64,000 nucleotides of DNA from Cronobacter dublinensis subsp. dublinensis LMG 23823 (GTDB lineage: Bacteria; Pseudomonadota; Gammaproteobacteria; Enterobacterales; Enterobacteriaceae): positions 2,666,001 through 2,730,000 of the forward strand of contig NZ_CP012266.1 in assembly GCF_001277235.1 (NCBI RefSeq). The letters are read 5' to 3'. Below, piece after piece: positions 43,287 through 51,985 of the stretch (positions within the stretch are counted from its first letter, which is position 1; each line of letters opens with the position of its first letter). The notes beneath the pieces are model-generated. The model did not search any database. It had not been told where the DNA came from and worked only from the letters and a program-made list of their open reading frames with translations. The translations under genes and the position numbers were made by a program.

Positions 43287-44872
43287 TAGCTTAACCTCTG
43301 TGTGGTATCAAATTCAGGCGTTGTCTCTTTGAGCGCCGGCGCGGCCGGCTTGTTACGATTCAGGAAACCGATGTTGTTGTTACCCCACAGATTTTCATAG
43401 GGCATCCCGGCCAGCATCTCGACGGTCGCACGGTTCGCCGGGCTGATGCTCTCCGGCATGACGCGGCCGCTGGCGCGCATTCTGGCGGTCTCTTCGCGCA
43501 GGATGCTGTGGGTTTTGAGGTTCAGCTTAAAGCGCAGCGAAACCAGGAAGCCGCAGGCAAGCACAAGAAGGGTGCCCACGCTCAGGATAGTCAGGATGGT
43601 ATGGCTCACCGCGGGCGCCTGCGTGCTCTGGCCAGAAACAAAGCCGGACATCTGCATCACAATCCCCACCAGCATCACCGCGCCCGCCTGCGAGGCTTTA
43701 CGGGTCAACGTCATAATGCCGGCGAAAATCCCCTCGCGGCGCTGGCCGGTGACCACTTCATCAACATCCGCGATGTAGGTATAGGTGTTCCACGGCACAT
43801 AGTTAATGCCGCCGCGACCGAGGCCCGCCAGGGCGGAGACCAGCAGCAGCAGCGCGTAGATATCGCTCATGCCGGTGTAATAGAGCAGCGCGTAAGAGAG
43901 TGAGCTCAGGCCAAACAGCATAACCACCATGCGATAGGACGGTGCGGGTCCGAAGCGAATACACAGCGGGATCATCGCAATGACGGCGATAAACTGGAAA
44001 ATCGCCATGGTGCCGAGCAGGTTCGAGGCGACCGACGCCTCCTGCATCAGCACAAACACCACGTAGTAGGTAAATACGGCGTTGAACACGTCCTGGGCGA
44101 TATAGCCGCCGAGGTACATGCCAAGATGCTGGCGGAAAATCTTAATGCGCAGCGTGGAGGAGAGTTCGACGAACAGGCGGCGCAGGCTCTGGCCGAGCGT
44201 CAGGTGTTTTTTCTCTTCTTCGGCCTGCAGCGCCGCTTGCGACCAGGCCTCACGCGGGCGCTCCCAGGTGAAAATCCACACCAGCGTCAGCATGATGGCG
44301 CACAGCACCGAGAACACCAGGCTCGCATAGAAAAACGACACCGCGTTATCTTTGCCAAAGTGCGACAGCAGGACGCCTGGCAGGAACGACGCCAGAATGG
44401 CGGACATCTGCGCCATTGAGATACGCGCGCCGGAGAATTTGGTTTTCTCTTTAAAATCGTCGGTCATTTCCGGCACCAGCGTTTCGTAAGGCACAAGGAT
44501 CATGGTGTAGACCACGTCGAACAGCAGATAGGTGAGCAGGTAATACCAGAACCCCATCTCCCCGACCCACATCAGCGAGTAACTAAAAACGCAGGGGATG
44601 CCGAGCAAAATAAAGAACTTACGGCGCCCGAACCGGCGGCCAAACCAGGTGGTGCCGAAGTTATCGGTCAGAAAGCCCATCAGCGGGCTGACCACGGCGT
44701 CGGCGACCCTCGCCGTCGCGAAGATAAACGTCGCCTCAATCGGGCTTAAGCCGCAGAAGGTCGTGTAGAAATACAGAAGCCATGCTGCCGTCAGGGCGGT
44801 TGTTCCTGCGCCGAGGAAGTCTCCTGACCCATAGGCAAGGTAATTTGCCAGTCCTGGTTTACGCGTTTTCAT
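43286..44872 (-). CDS. rhiT: RhiT-like rhamnogalacturonide transporter (GPH family)
   Basis: A 528-residue MFS-fold glycoside-pentoside-hexuronide:cation symporter with 12 predicted helices. The N-terminus LANYLAYGSGDFLGAG and GFLTDNFGTTWFGRRFGRRK (loop 2-3) are family hallmarks. A charged cytoplasmic tail of about 80 residues follows the last helix. Coupling to a GH105 enzyme points to uptake of unsaturated rhamnogalacturonan oligomers. I chose ATG 44872 by homology; the frame to 44980 is not supported. The 190 bases upstream hold no operator that I can name. Confidence 0.86.
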   Translation of the reverse strand: MKTRKPGLANYLAYGSGDFLGAGTTALTAAWLLYFYTTFCGLSPIEATFIFATARVADAVVSPLMGFLTDNFGTTWFGRRFGRRKFFILLGIPCVFSYSLMWVGEMGFWYYLLTYLLFDVVYTMILVPYETLVPEMTDDFKEKTKFSGARISMAQMSAILASFLPGVLLSHFGKDNAVSFFYASLVFSVLCAIMLTLVWIFTWERPREAWSQAALQAEEEKKHLTLGQSLRRLFVELSSTLRIKIFRQHLGMYLGGYIAQDVFNAVFTYYVVFVLMQEASVASNLLGTMAIFQFIAVIAMIPLCIRFGPAPSYRMVVMLFGLSSLSYALLYYTGMSDIYALLLLVSALAGLGRGGINYVPWNTYTYIADVDEVVTGQRREGIFAGIMTLTRKASQAGAVMLVGIVMQMSGFVSGQSTQAPAVSHTILTILSVGTLLVLACGFLVSLRFKLNLKTHSILREETARMRASGRVMPESISPANRATVEMLAGMPYENLWGNNNIGFLNRNKPAAPALKETTPEFDTTQRLS

Positions 44873-45138
44873 CGCCGTCACCCTGTGTGTTTTTATTGGG
44901 AGCCCCGGTCGTGCGGGAGCTATCACGGCTAAAGTAAAAGTATGGCGGGTGGGAAACCTTTCTTTTTCTGCCACCTGCAACGGGAACCTGGCAAAAATAC
45001 AAAGAGCGCTGCCACCAACCTCACTGATTTATAAAACAGCGTTTCGATGGGTTCAAAGCGAGAGTTCAGAATTGCGAGCCAGCCGCCAAAAACGCGGCGG
45101 CTGAGGAAGGTAACGCGCTTTGCGCGTGAGGAACGGGA

Positions 45139-45537
45139 TTAGCGGTAGTTAACGATGACCTGGCTGCTGCGCACCTGGAGTGCCGGGAACAGCCTGCCGC
45201 CGCCGGGGACTTCAAAGATAAAATGCAGCGGCTCGGTTGCCGCCACATTAGTAAACGCGCGCGTGGTGCCAGCCTCGTCATCCACCTGCACGCAGCGGGT
45301 TTGCGAGCACAGACGCGCCACCATGCCAGCGGGCGTCGGGCCAATCAGCTCATAGCGCCACGACACCACCGTCATCACGCCCCAGGCCGAAGGATCGGCG
45401 GCCAGCACCGGCGACGAAGCCGCCATTCCGCGCTGGCTTATTACCGGGCCCATCGCGCTTGCCTGCCAGGCGCCCTCTCCGGCGGCGTTCGCCAGAGAAG
45501 AAGCCATCAGCAGCGTTGTCAGCCAGAACGCGCGCAT
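45139..45537 (-). CDS. flhE: Flagellar protein FlhE
   Basis: A 132-residue periplasmic protein with signal peptide (MRAFWLTTLLMASSLANA) and a small beta-rich domain ending in VIVNYR, nearly as in E. coli. Two Cys in RLCSQTRCVQ. It controls proton leak through the flagellar export apparatus in Salmonella. Start overlaps the flhA stop (TAATG). Downstream is a hairpin (45080-45087 with 45096-45103) without a U tract. Confidence 0.95.
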   Translation of the reverse strand: MRAFWLTTLLMASSLANAAGEGAWQASAMGPVISQRGMAASSPVLAADPSAWGVMTVVSWRYELIGPTPAGMVARLCSQTRCVQVDDEAGTTRAFTNVAATEPLHFIFEVPGGGRLFPALQVRSSQVIVNYR

Positions 45538-47615
45538 TATTTACCTCCGATGCTCGACGTCATACGGATGTTGCGGTTGTCAGACAGCTCAAGGTTCGAA
45601 AGCACCACCAGCTGCGGCAGATTGCGGCGCAGGAAGCGCGCCAGCAGCGGACGCAGCGCATGGTTAACCAGCAGCACCGGCGGCGCGCCCAGCATCTCCT
45701 GACGCGACAGCGCCTCCTGCGCCTGCTCAAGAAGACGGTCGGCAAGACCCGGCTCCAGACCGCCGCCGCCCTGCAGGGCCTGCAGCAGCAGACGCTCCAG
45801 CGCGGTATCAAGCCCAATAACCTGCACTTCATCATTACCCGGGAACCACTGCTGGGTAATAGCGCGCCCCAGCGCCACGCGCACCACCGAGGTGAGCTCG
45901 TGCGGGTCGCTCTGAATAGGCGCATGTTCCGCCAGCGTCTCCAGAATGGTACGCATATCGCGAATAGGCACTTTCTCAGAGAGCAGGTTTTGCAGCACTT
46001 TATGCAGCGTGGTGAGCGTCACGACGCCCGGCACCAGATCTTCAGTCAGTTTCGGCAGCTCTTTGCTGACGCGATCAAGCAGCTGCTGCGCCTCCTGACG
46101 ACCAAACAGTTCGGCGGAATATTGCGCAATCAGGTGGTTAAGATGGGTCGCGACCACGGTGCTCGCTTCAACCACCGTAAAGCCCTGAATTTGCGCCTGC
46201 TCTTTCAGCGCGCTTTCAATCCAGATAGCGGCCAGACCGAACGCCGGATCGATAGTCGGCTCGCCCGGCAGAGAGCCTGCGGCGGTACCGGGGTTAATCG
46301 CCAGCCAGCGGCCCGGATAGGCCTCACCGCTGCCGATCTCCACGCCCTTCATCAGAATGCGATAGCGGGCCGGCGGCAGATCCATATTGTCGCGGATATG
46401 CACCACCGGCGGCAGGAAGCCAAGATCCTGCGCGAATTTCTTACGGATACTGCGGATACGGCCCAGCAGTTCGCCGTCCTGTTGCATATCCACCATCGGG
46501 ATCAGGCGGTAGCCCACTTCCATCCCCAGCGAATCTTCAAGCTGAACGTCGTTCCAGGTCGCTTCCACCGCCTGCGGATTATCCGGCTGAACGACCGGCG
46601 CAGGCGCGGCAGGCGCCTGTTGCTCGCGGCCACGCATCCACCAGGCGAGGCCCAGCAGCGCGGCGGTAAACAGCAGGAACACAAAGTTAGGCATCCCCGG
46701 CACCATGCCGAGCAGGCCGAGAACGGCGGCGCTCAGCACCATCACGCGCGGGTTGTTGAACAGCTGGCCGACCATCTGCTCGCCAACGTCCTGATCGGTG
46801 GCGACGCGGGTCACGATAACGCCCGCCGCGGTCGAAATCACCAGCGCCGGGATCTGGGCAACCAGACCGTCACCGATGGTCAGCAGCGTATAGCTCTCCG
46901 CCGCGTGCCCTACCGGCATGCCATGCTGCACAACACCCACCAGCAGACCGCCGATAATGTTGATCGCCATGATAAGCAGACCGGCGACGGCGTCACCACG
47001 CACGAACTTACTCGCACCGTCCATCGAACCGTAAAAGTCCGCTTCCTGGGTGACTTCGGTACGGCGTTTTTTCGCCTCTTCTTCGCCGATAAGCCCGGCG
47101 TTGAGGTCGGCGTCGATAGCCATCTGTTTGCCTGGCATCCCGTCGAGCACAAAGCGCGCGCCGACTTCCGCGATACGCCCGGCACCTTTGGTGATAACCA
47201 TGAAGTTGATGATAACGAGGATGATGAACACCACGATACCGATGGCGAAGTTGCCGCCCACCAGGAAGTGGCCGAACGCTTCCACCACTTTACCCGCCGC
47301 CGCCGCGCCAGTGTGCCCGTCCATCAGAATGATACGCGTGGACGCGATGTTCAGCGCCAGGCGCAACAGCGTGGTAAACAGCAGAATGGTCGGGAACGCC
47401 GCGAACTCCAGCGTGCGCTGGGTGAACATCGCCACCAGCAGCACCATGATGGAAAGCGCGATGTTAAAGGTGAATAGCAAATCCAGGATGAAAGCCGGCA
47501 ATGGCAGAACCATCATCGACAGGATCATCAGGATGATAACCGGCCCGGCGAGGATCTGCCATTGGGTCGATTTCAAATTGCCAGGCAGGCGCAGCATTGC
47601 CACCAGATTAGCCAT
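45537..47615 (-). CDS. flhA: Flagellar export gate protein FlhA
   Basis: A 692-residue inner-membrane protein of the type III flagellar export gate. Eight N-terminal transmembrane helices (FNIALSIMVLLVAM and others) contain the FHIPEP-family loop GAGRIAEVGARFVLDGMPGK broken across residues 150-170, and a large cytoplasmic domain from about 330 docks chaperone-substrate complexes. It overlaps flhB by eight bases. Confidence 0.97.
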   Translation of the reverse strand: MANLVAMLRLPGNLKSTQWQILAGPVIILMILSMMVLPLPAFILDLLFTFNIALSIMVLLVAMFTQRTLEFAAFPTILLFTTLLRLALNIASTRIILMDGHTGAAAAGKVVEAFGHFLVGGNFAIGIVVFIILVIINFMVITKGAGRIAEVGARFVLDGMPGKQMAIDADLNAGLIGEEEAKKRRTEVTQEADFYGSMDGASKFVRGDAVAGLLIMAINIIGGLLVGVVQHGMPVGHAAESYTLLTIGDGLVAQIPALVISTAAGVIVTRVATDQDVGEQMVGQLFNNPRVMVLSAAVLGLLGMVPGMPNFVFLLFTAALLGLAWWMRGREQQAPAAPAPVVQPDNPQAVEATWNDVQLEDSLGMEVGYRLIPMVDMQQDGELLGRIRSIRKKFAQDLGFLPPVVHIRDNMDLPPARYRILMKGVEIGSGEAYPGRWLAINPGTAAGSLPGEPTIDPAFGLAAIWIESALKEQAQIQGFTVVEASTVVATHLNHLIAQYSAELFGRQEAQQLLDRVSKELPKLTEDLVPGVVTLTTLHKVLQNLLSEKVPIRDMRTILETLAEHAPIQSDPHELTSVVRVALGRAITQQWFPGNDEVQVIGLDTALERLLLQALQGGGGLEPGLADRLLEQAQEALSRQEMLGAPPVLLVNHALRPLLARFLRRNLPQLVVLSNLELSDNRNIRMTSSIGGK

Positions 47616-48756
47616 CAGTGTCCTTCTCGTTCATAAAATCCAGCGCCTCAGGCACCGGAAGGTTTTCAGGTTTCTTCGGAATCAAACCGCCAGCGAGACG
47701 CCAGCGCTTGAGTTGCCATACCCATGCCAGTACTTCCGCCACGGCGGCATAAAGCTGCCCTGGGATCTGCTGACCAATTTCCGCATGCCGGTATAACGCA
47801 CGCGCCAGCGGCGGCGCTTCCAGCATCGGAATGCGATGTTCATTGCCGATTTCACGTATACGCAGCGCGACCAGCCCTGCGCCTTTGGCCACCACTTTCG
47901 GGGCGTTCATCTTGTTCTCGTCATACTGCAACGCCACCGAATAGTGGGTCGGGTTGTTGACGATAACGTCGGCTTTCGGCACGTCCGCCATCATGCGACG
48001 ACGGGCCGCTTCGCGCTGCTGCTGACGAATGCGCCCTTTCACGTGCGGGTCGCCTTCCTGGTTCTTAAATTCGTCGCGAATATCCTGGCGCGACATGCGT
48101 AATTTTTTGGTGTGGCTGACTATCTGCCAGAACACGTCGAAGCCGACCATCGGCACCAGGCCCATGACAATCAGCACGCAGCACAGCGCCACCAGATTCA
48201 TAGAGTCGCGCATGGCCGCGACAGGCGATTCGCTGATAAGGCGCATCATGTCCGGCCAGTTGTACCAGAGGAAACACCCGGCCACGACGCCAACCAGCGC
48301 TGATTTCATTATCGCTTTCAGCAATTCCGCCAGCGATTGCGATGAAAAAATACGTTTGATGCCGGGCAGCGGGTTCAGCTTGTTGAACTTAAACGCCACG
48401 GCTTTGGTATTGAACAGCAGGCCGCCGAGCAGCATTGGCGCGAACATCGCGACAATCACCAGGCCCATAATCAGCGGCACCAGCGCCATCAGCGACTGCT
48501 TAATCAGAAAGCTAATCTGGCCGACGACGAGCTTAGGGTCGTTAATAATGCTGTGATCGAAATGCAGACCGTGCGCGAGCATCGCCGCCAGCTGGCGCGC
48601 CAGGAGCGATCCGCCAACCCACAACACCGCGACGCCGACCAGCAGCATCAGCATGGAGGTCAACTCTCGCGATCGGGGGATTTGCCCTTCCTCACGCGCT
48701 TTTTCTAGTCGGTGGGGTGTGGGGGCTTCTGTTTTGTCGTCGCTATCGTCTGACAC
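47608..48756 (-). CDS. flhB: Flagellar export switch protein FlhB
   Basis: A 382-residue export-gate protein that switches substrate class from hook to filament. Four transmembrane helices lie in the first 210 residues; the self-cleaving NPTH site is in VIVNNPTHYSVAL. GTG start (MSDDSDDKTEAPT). First gene of flhBAE. In E. coli cheZ lies just upstream; here a foreign gene sits between. Confidence 0.97.
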   Translation of the reverse strand: MSDDSDDKTEAPTPHRLEKAREEGQIPRSRELTSMLMLLVGVAVLWVGGSLLARQLAAMLAHGLHFDHSIINDPKLVVGQISFLIKQSLMALVPLIMGLVIVAMFAPMLLGGLLFNTKAVAFKFNKLNPLPGIKRIFSSQSLAELLKAIMKSALVGVVAGCFLWYNWPDMMRLISESPVAAMRDSMNLVALCCVLIVMGLVPMVGFDVFWQIVSHTKKLRMSRQDIRDEFKNQEGDPHVKGRIRQQQREAARRRMMADVPKADVIVNNPTHYSVALQYDENKMNAPKVVAKGAGLVALRIREIGNEHRIPMLEAPPLARALYRHAEIGQQIPGQLYAAVAEVLAWVWQLKRWRLAGGLIPKKPENLPVPEALDFMNEKDTDG

Positions 48757-49002
48757 GATTCGATTCTCACTACACGTTGCCTGTGCCTATCATGCCAAAG
48801 GGCGCCCGCGCTAATAGCCGAATTAGCGCTAAGAAATGATGGGGTTTCTGCCGTTAAGTGGAATTCATTGGCTGTCGTGAAGGTAAACGTTGCAGCGCTT
48901 TTGCGTGCCGCCTCGTGGAATAAAGATATATCCCTGAAAGGCTTAGCCTCACTTGACCTGCTCTGGTAGCGTAACCGAACACACACAGGAAAAGAGGTTT
49001 TT

Positions 49003-49089
49003 ATGGATATGCAGTGGGAAAAGCTGAGTCAGGATGTGTTCAAATCGCTCTATGAATACCAATATCGCTTACAGGCACGACCTGCTTAA
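49003..49089 (+). CDS. 28-codon leader ORF overlapping the nucleotidyltransferase start
   Basis: ATG at 49003 preceded by AGGAAAAGAGG, the only good ribosome-binding site in this stretch. The frame encodes MDMQWEKLSQDVFKSLYEYQ and eight further residues, then TAA at 49087-49089. It overlaps, in another frame, both candidate starts of the downstream gene (49034 and 49052), neither of which has its own Shine-Dalgarno. It may be a translational leader that hands ribosomes to the next gene. Expression is inferred. Confidence 0.45.
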   Translation: MDMQWEKLSQDVFKSLYEYQYRLQARPA

Positions 49090-49846
49090 GCGTCGCATTG
49101 AAGCCTATTTTAAATCCTGCGACGAGCGCATTGCCGCGAGAGAGATGATTATGCGTCTCGCGGCGCATTCGCACGCCTGGATTTTTGGCGGCATGATCCG
49201 CGATATTGGGCTTTACGGGACAAAAGGCTTCACCTCTGACATCGATGTCGTTATTAACACAACCCGTGACGCCCTGCTCGCAGATTTACAGCGTCTGGCG
49301 ATTAATGATTACTGCCTGAATAAATATGGCGGCGTGCGCTTTCGCTATCAGAATATCGATTTTGATATCTGGTGCCTTGCGGATACCTGGGCGTTTCGTG
49401 AGAACCTCATCCCGCTTGAGAGCGAGCAGAGCTTGCTAAAAACCACGTTAATGTCCTGGGATGCCGTGCTGTACGGATTACATAACCGCACGCTGAGCAG
49501 CCCGGAAAACTATCTGGATGAGTTACAGCAGCGGCGCCTTGAACTGGTGCTGGGCCATACGCCGAATGCAACTGGCGCACTGGTGAAGATTTTGCGCACT
49601 ATTTATGGCAAGCAGGTAGGGAAAATCGGCCCGCGTTTGGGCGCTTATCTGCAAGAACAGCTGGCGCATTACCACGATGACATGCTGCTGCGCTATGAAT
49701 ACGCCCATTACGCACGCCTTGCCCTTAACGGACTGCGGCTCGAAAAGCTGCGTCAGCGGCTGGCGGCTTTTGAGGCGCACGCCGATCTCACGCTTGATTT
49801 CCAGATGCCGCAACAGCAGCTGACGCTCACTCTGCCCATAAAATAA
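49034..49846 (+). CDS. Stand-alone nucleotidyltransferase-fold protein, class II CCA/poly(A)-polymerase-like head
   Basis: A protein of up to 270 residues (264 from ATG 49052), not recognised as a named gene. It carries the nucleotidyltransferase signature FGGMIRD (residues 51-57) followed by SDIDVVI (68-74), giving the metal pair D69 and D71, and a third acidic D111 in FDIWCL. After this, TLMSWDAVLYGL and LDELQQRRLELVLG align in style with the post-catalytic part of CCA-adding enzymes, but the usual RRD nucleotide-recognition motif is absent. The C-terminal helices may bind a substrate. It lies between flhB and cheZ, is divergent from flhB, and seems less GC-rich than its neighbours. It might modify RNA, protein or small molecules. 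Confidence 0.75.
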   Translation: MCSNRSMNTNIAYRHDLLKRRIEAYFKSCDERIAAREMIMRLAAHSHAWIFGGMIRDIGLYGTKGFTSDIDVVINTTRDALLADLQRLAINDYCLNKYGGVRFRYQNIDFDIWCLADTWAFRENLIPLESEQSLLKTTLMSWDAVLYGLHNRTLSSPENYLDELQQRRLELVLGHTPNATGALVKILRTIYGKQVGKIGPRLGAYLQEQLAHYHDDMLLRYEYAHYARLALNGLRLEKLRQRLAAFEAHADLTLDFQMPQQQLTLTLPIK

Positions 49847-49873
49847 AACCGCCGCCTGTCAGGCGGCGGTTTT
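49845..49873. terminator. Bidirectional terminator between the nucleotidyltransferase gene and cheZ
   Basis: AAAACCGCCGCCT (49845-49857) pairs perfectly with 49861-49873 around a three-base loop, with T runs in both directions. It isolates the inserted gene from the chemotaxis operon. Confidence 0.92.
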
Positions 49874-49876
49874 GAC

Positions 49877-50518
49877 TCAGAACCCGAGGCTGTCGAGCAG
49901 GTCGTCGACCTGATCCTGGCTTGCCACGACGCCTGCGGCGGTGGCGTCCAGCTGCGGGCCATTGAGCAGGCTGTCGTTCGGGCGCTTGGCGCGCGCGTTC
50001 GGCTCCGGCATGTTCTCCAGCAGCACCATCAGAAGCTGGCGCTCAATCTCCTGGATAACATCCATCATGCGCTTAATCACCTGACCGGTCAGATCCTGGA
50101 AATCCTGTGCCATCATGATTTCCAGAAGCTGGGCGTTGGTGAAGCTGGTGTGATCCGGGACTTCTGCCAGATACTGGCGGGTGTCGGTCACCAGCTCACG
50201 CGCGTCGCTCAGTTCGATGGGGTTCGCAAACCACTCGTCCCAGCGGCCGCTCAGCGCTTTCGCGTCGTTTTCCATCTTGTTCTGGTGAGGCTGTGAAGCC
50301 TCGACGCAGTTCAGGGCGCGTTCGGCGGCCTGCGCTGTCATCTGTACCACATAGTCCAGACGGTCGCGCGCGTCCGGGATTGCTTCCGCCGCTTCTGCAA
50401 TCGCCTGATCGAGCCCCAGCTCACGCAGGCTGTCGCGCAGCATGCGGGTAAGACTGCCGATACGGACAATAATGTCGCCAGTCGAATGCTCGTCAGTCGG
50501 TTTTATCGATGCCGTCAT
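49877..50518 (-). CDS. cheZ: CheZ, CheY-P phosphatase
   Basis: A 213-residue protein that dephosphorylates CheY-P. The long helical hairpin contains the catalytic Gln in MMAQDFQDLTGQVIKRM, and the C-terminal CheY-binding helix is DQVDDLLDSLGF. Last gene of tar-cheRBYZ, followed by a strong terminator. Confidence 0.97.
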   Translation of the reverse strand: MTASIKPTDEHSTGDIIVRIGSLTRMLRDSLRELGLDQAIAEAAEAIPDARDRLDYVVQMTAQAAERALNCVEASQPHQNKMENDAKALSGRWDEWFANPIELSDARELVTDTRQYLAEVPDHTSFTNAQLLEIMMAQDFQDLTGQVIKRMMDVIQEIERQLLMVLLENMPEPNARAKRPNDSLLNGPQLDATAAGVVASQDQVDDLLDSLGF

Positions 50519-50528
50519 CTGCCTGTCC

Positions 50529-50918
50529 TCACATGCCGAGTTTTTCGAAAATCTTGCTCAGTTTTTCTTCAAGCGTCGCCGCCGTGAACGGTTTCACCAC
50601 GTAGCCGCTGGCGCCTGCCTGCGCTGCCGCGATGATGTTCTCTTTCTTGGCTTCCGCCGTCACCATCAGCACCGGCATAGCGGCCATTGCGCCGTCGGCG
50701 CGGATGGTTTTGAGCAGCTCAAGGCCGTCCATGTTAGGCATGTTCCAGTCGGAAATAACAAAACCGAAACCGCCAGTCTGGAGTTTGTTGAGAGCATCCA
50801 CACCATCTTCCGCTTCTTCTACGTTGTTAAAACCCAGCTCTTTGAGCAGGTTACGTACAATGCGGCGCATGGTGGAGAAGTCATCCACGACCAGAAACTT
50901 AAGATCTTTATCCGCCAT
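50529..50918 (-). CDS. cheY: CheY, chemotaxis response regulator
   Basis: A 129-residue receiver domain that binds the flagellar switch when phosphorylated. Phospho-acceptor Asp in VISDWNMPNMDGL, acidic pair in VVDDFSTMRR, and the conserved Lys in VVKPFTAATLEEK. Ten bases before cheZ. Confidence 0.98.
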   Translation of the reverse strand: MADKDLKFLVVDDFSTMRRIVRNLLKELGFNNVEEAEDGVDALNKLQTGGFGFVISDWNMPNMDGLELLKTIRADGAMAAMPVLMVTAEAKKENIIAAAQAGASGYVVKPFTAATLEEKLSKIFEKLGM

Positions 50919-50935
50919 AAAAACTGTACTCCTCG

Positions 50936-51985
50936 TTAAATACGTATTGCCTGTCCGGCACTGATTTTCGCCAGCATCTGCTGGCTGACCTGGCTTAGAT
51001 CGACGACTTCGCTGACGCCACCCATGTTGATGGCCTCACGCGGCATGCCGAACACCACACAACTCGCTTCGTTTTGGGCAATGGTCCAGGCGCCCGCCTG
51101 GTGCATCGCCAGCATTCCCACCGCGCCATCGTTGCCCATCCCGGTGAGGATCACGCCCACCGCGTTGCGCCCCGCATGTTTGGCGACGGAGTGAAACAAC
51201 ACATCCACGGCCGGACGGTGCCGGTTCACCGGCGGTCCGTCGTGGATCTTAATCTGATAGTTCGCGCCGCTGCGTGCGAGCTCCATATGCTTATCGCCCG
51301 GGGCGATATAAGCATGGCCCGGCAGCACGCGTTCGCCGTCTTCGGCTTCTTTCACGCTAATCTGGCACAGCTTGTTCAGACGCTCGGCGAATGAACGGGT
51401 AAATCCAGGCGGCATGTGCTGGGTAATCAACACCGCCGGGCTTGAAAGCGGCAGCGGCTGGAGCACATGGCGAATCGCTTCGGTGCCGCCGGTGGAGGCG
51501 CCGATGGCAATCAGTTTTTCCGAGCTCAGCAGCGGGCCCGCTTTCAGCGTCTTCGGCACCACATCCGGCAGACGGGCGGAGATCCGCGCGCGCGAGGCGG
51601 TACGCACTTTATCGGCAATCAGCTCGCTGTAGGCCAGCATGCCTTCGCGAATACCGAGCTGCGGCTTGGTGACGAAATCCACGGCGCCGAGCTCCAGCGC
51701 GCGCAGGGTCACTTCCGAGCCTTTACCCGTCAGCGATGAAACCATCACCACTGGCATCGGGCGCAGGCGCATCAGTTTTTCCAGGAAATCGAGGCCATCC
51801 ATACGCGGCATCTCGACATCCAGCGTTAATACATCCGGATTGAACTGCTTAATCAGATCGCGGGCAACCAGGGGGTCCGGCGCCGTCGCCACCATCTCCA
51901 TATCGCTGTGGCTGTTGATAATTTCGGTCATGATCTGACGCATCAGCGCCGAATCATCTACTGACAACACTCTGATTTTACTCAT
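50936..51985 (-). CDS. cheB: CheB, receptor methylesterase/deamidase
   Basis: A 349-residue two-domain protein: receiver domain (DVLTLDVEMPRMDGL) and C-terminal esterase with the catalytic Ser in AIGASTGGTEAIRH, His in ITQHMPPGF and Asp in TGMGNDGA. It removes methyl groups from chemoreceptors when phosphorylated by CheA. ATGA overlap with cheR. Confidence 0.97.
   Translation of the reverse strand: MSKIRVLSVDDSALMRQIMTEIINSHSDMEMVATAPDPLVARDLIKQFNPDVLTLDVEMPRMDGLDFLEKLMRLRPMPVVMVSSLTGKGSEVTLRALELGAVDFVTKPQLGIREGMLAYSELIADKVRTASRARISARLPDVVPKTLKAGPLLSSEKLIAIGASTGGTEAIRHVLQPLPLSSPAVLITQHMPPGFTRSFAERLNKLCQISVKEAEDGERVLPGHAYIAPGDKHMELARSGANYQIKIHDGPPVNRHRPAVDVLFHSVAKHAGRNAVGVILTGMGNDGAVGMLAMHQAGAWTIAQNEASCVVFGMPREAINMGGVSEVVDLSQVSQQMLAKISAGQAIRI

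Noticed and set aside
45459..47477. 672-codon open frame opposite flhA
   Set aside because: Antisense shadow with Arg/His/Gln-rich low-complexity sequence; flhA itself is full length and conserved.
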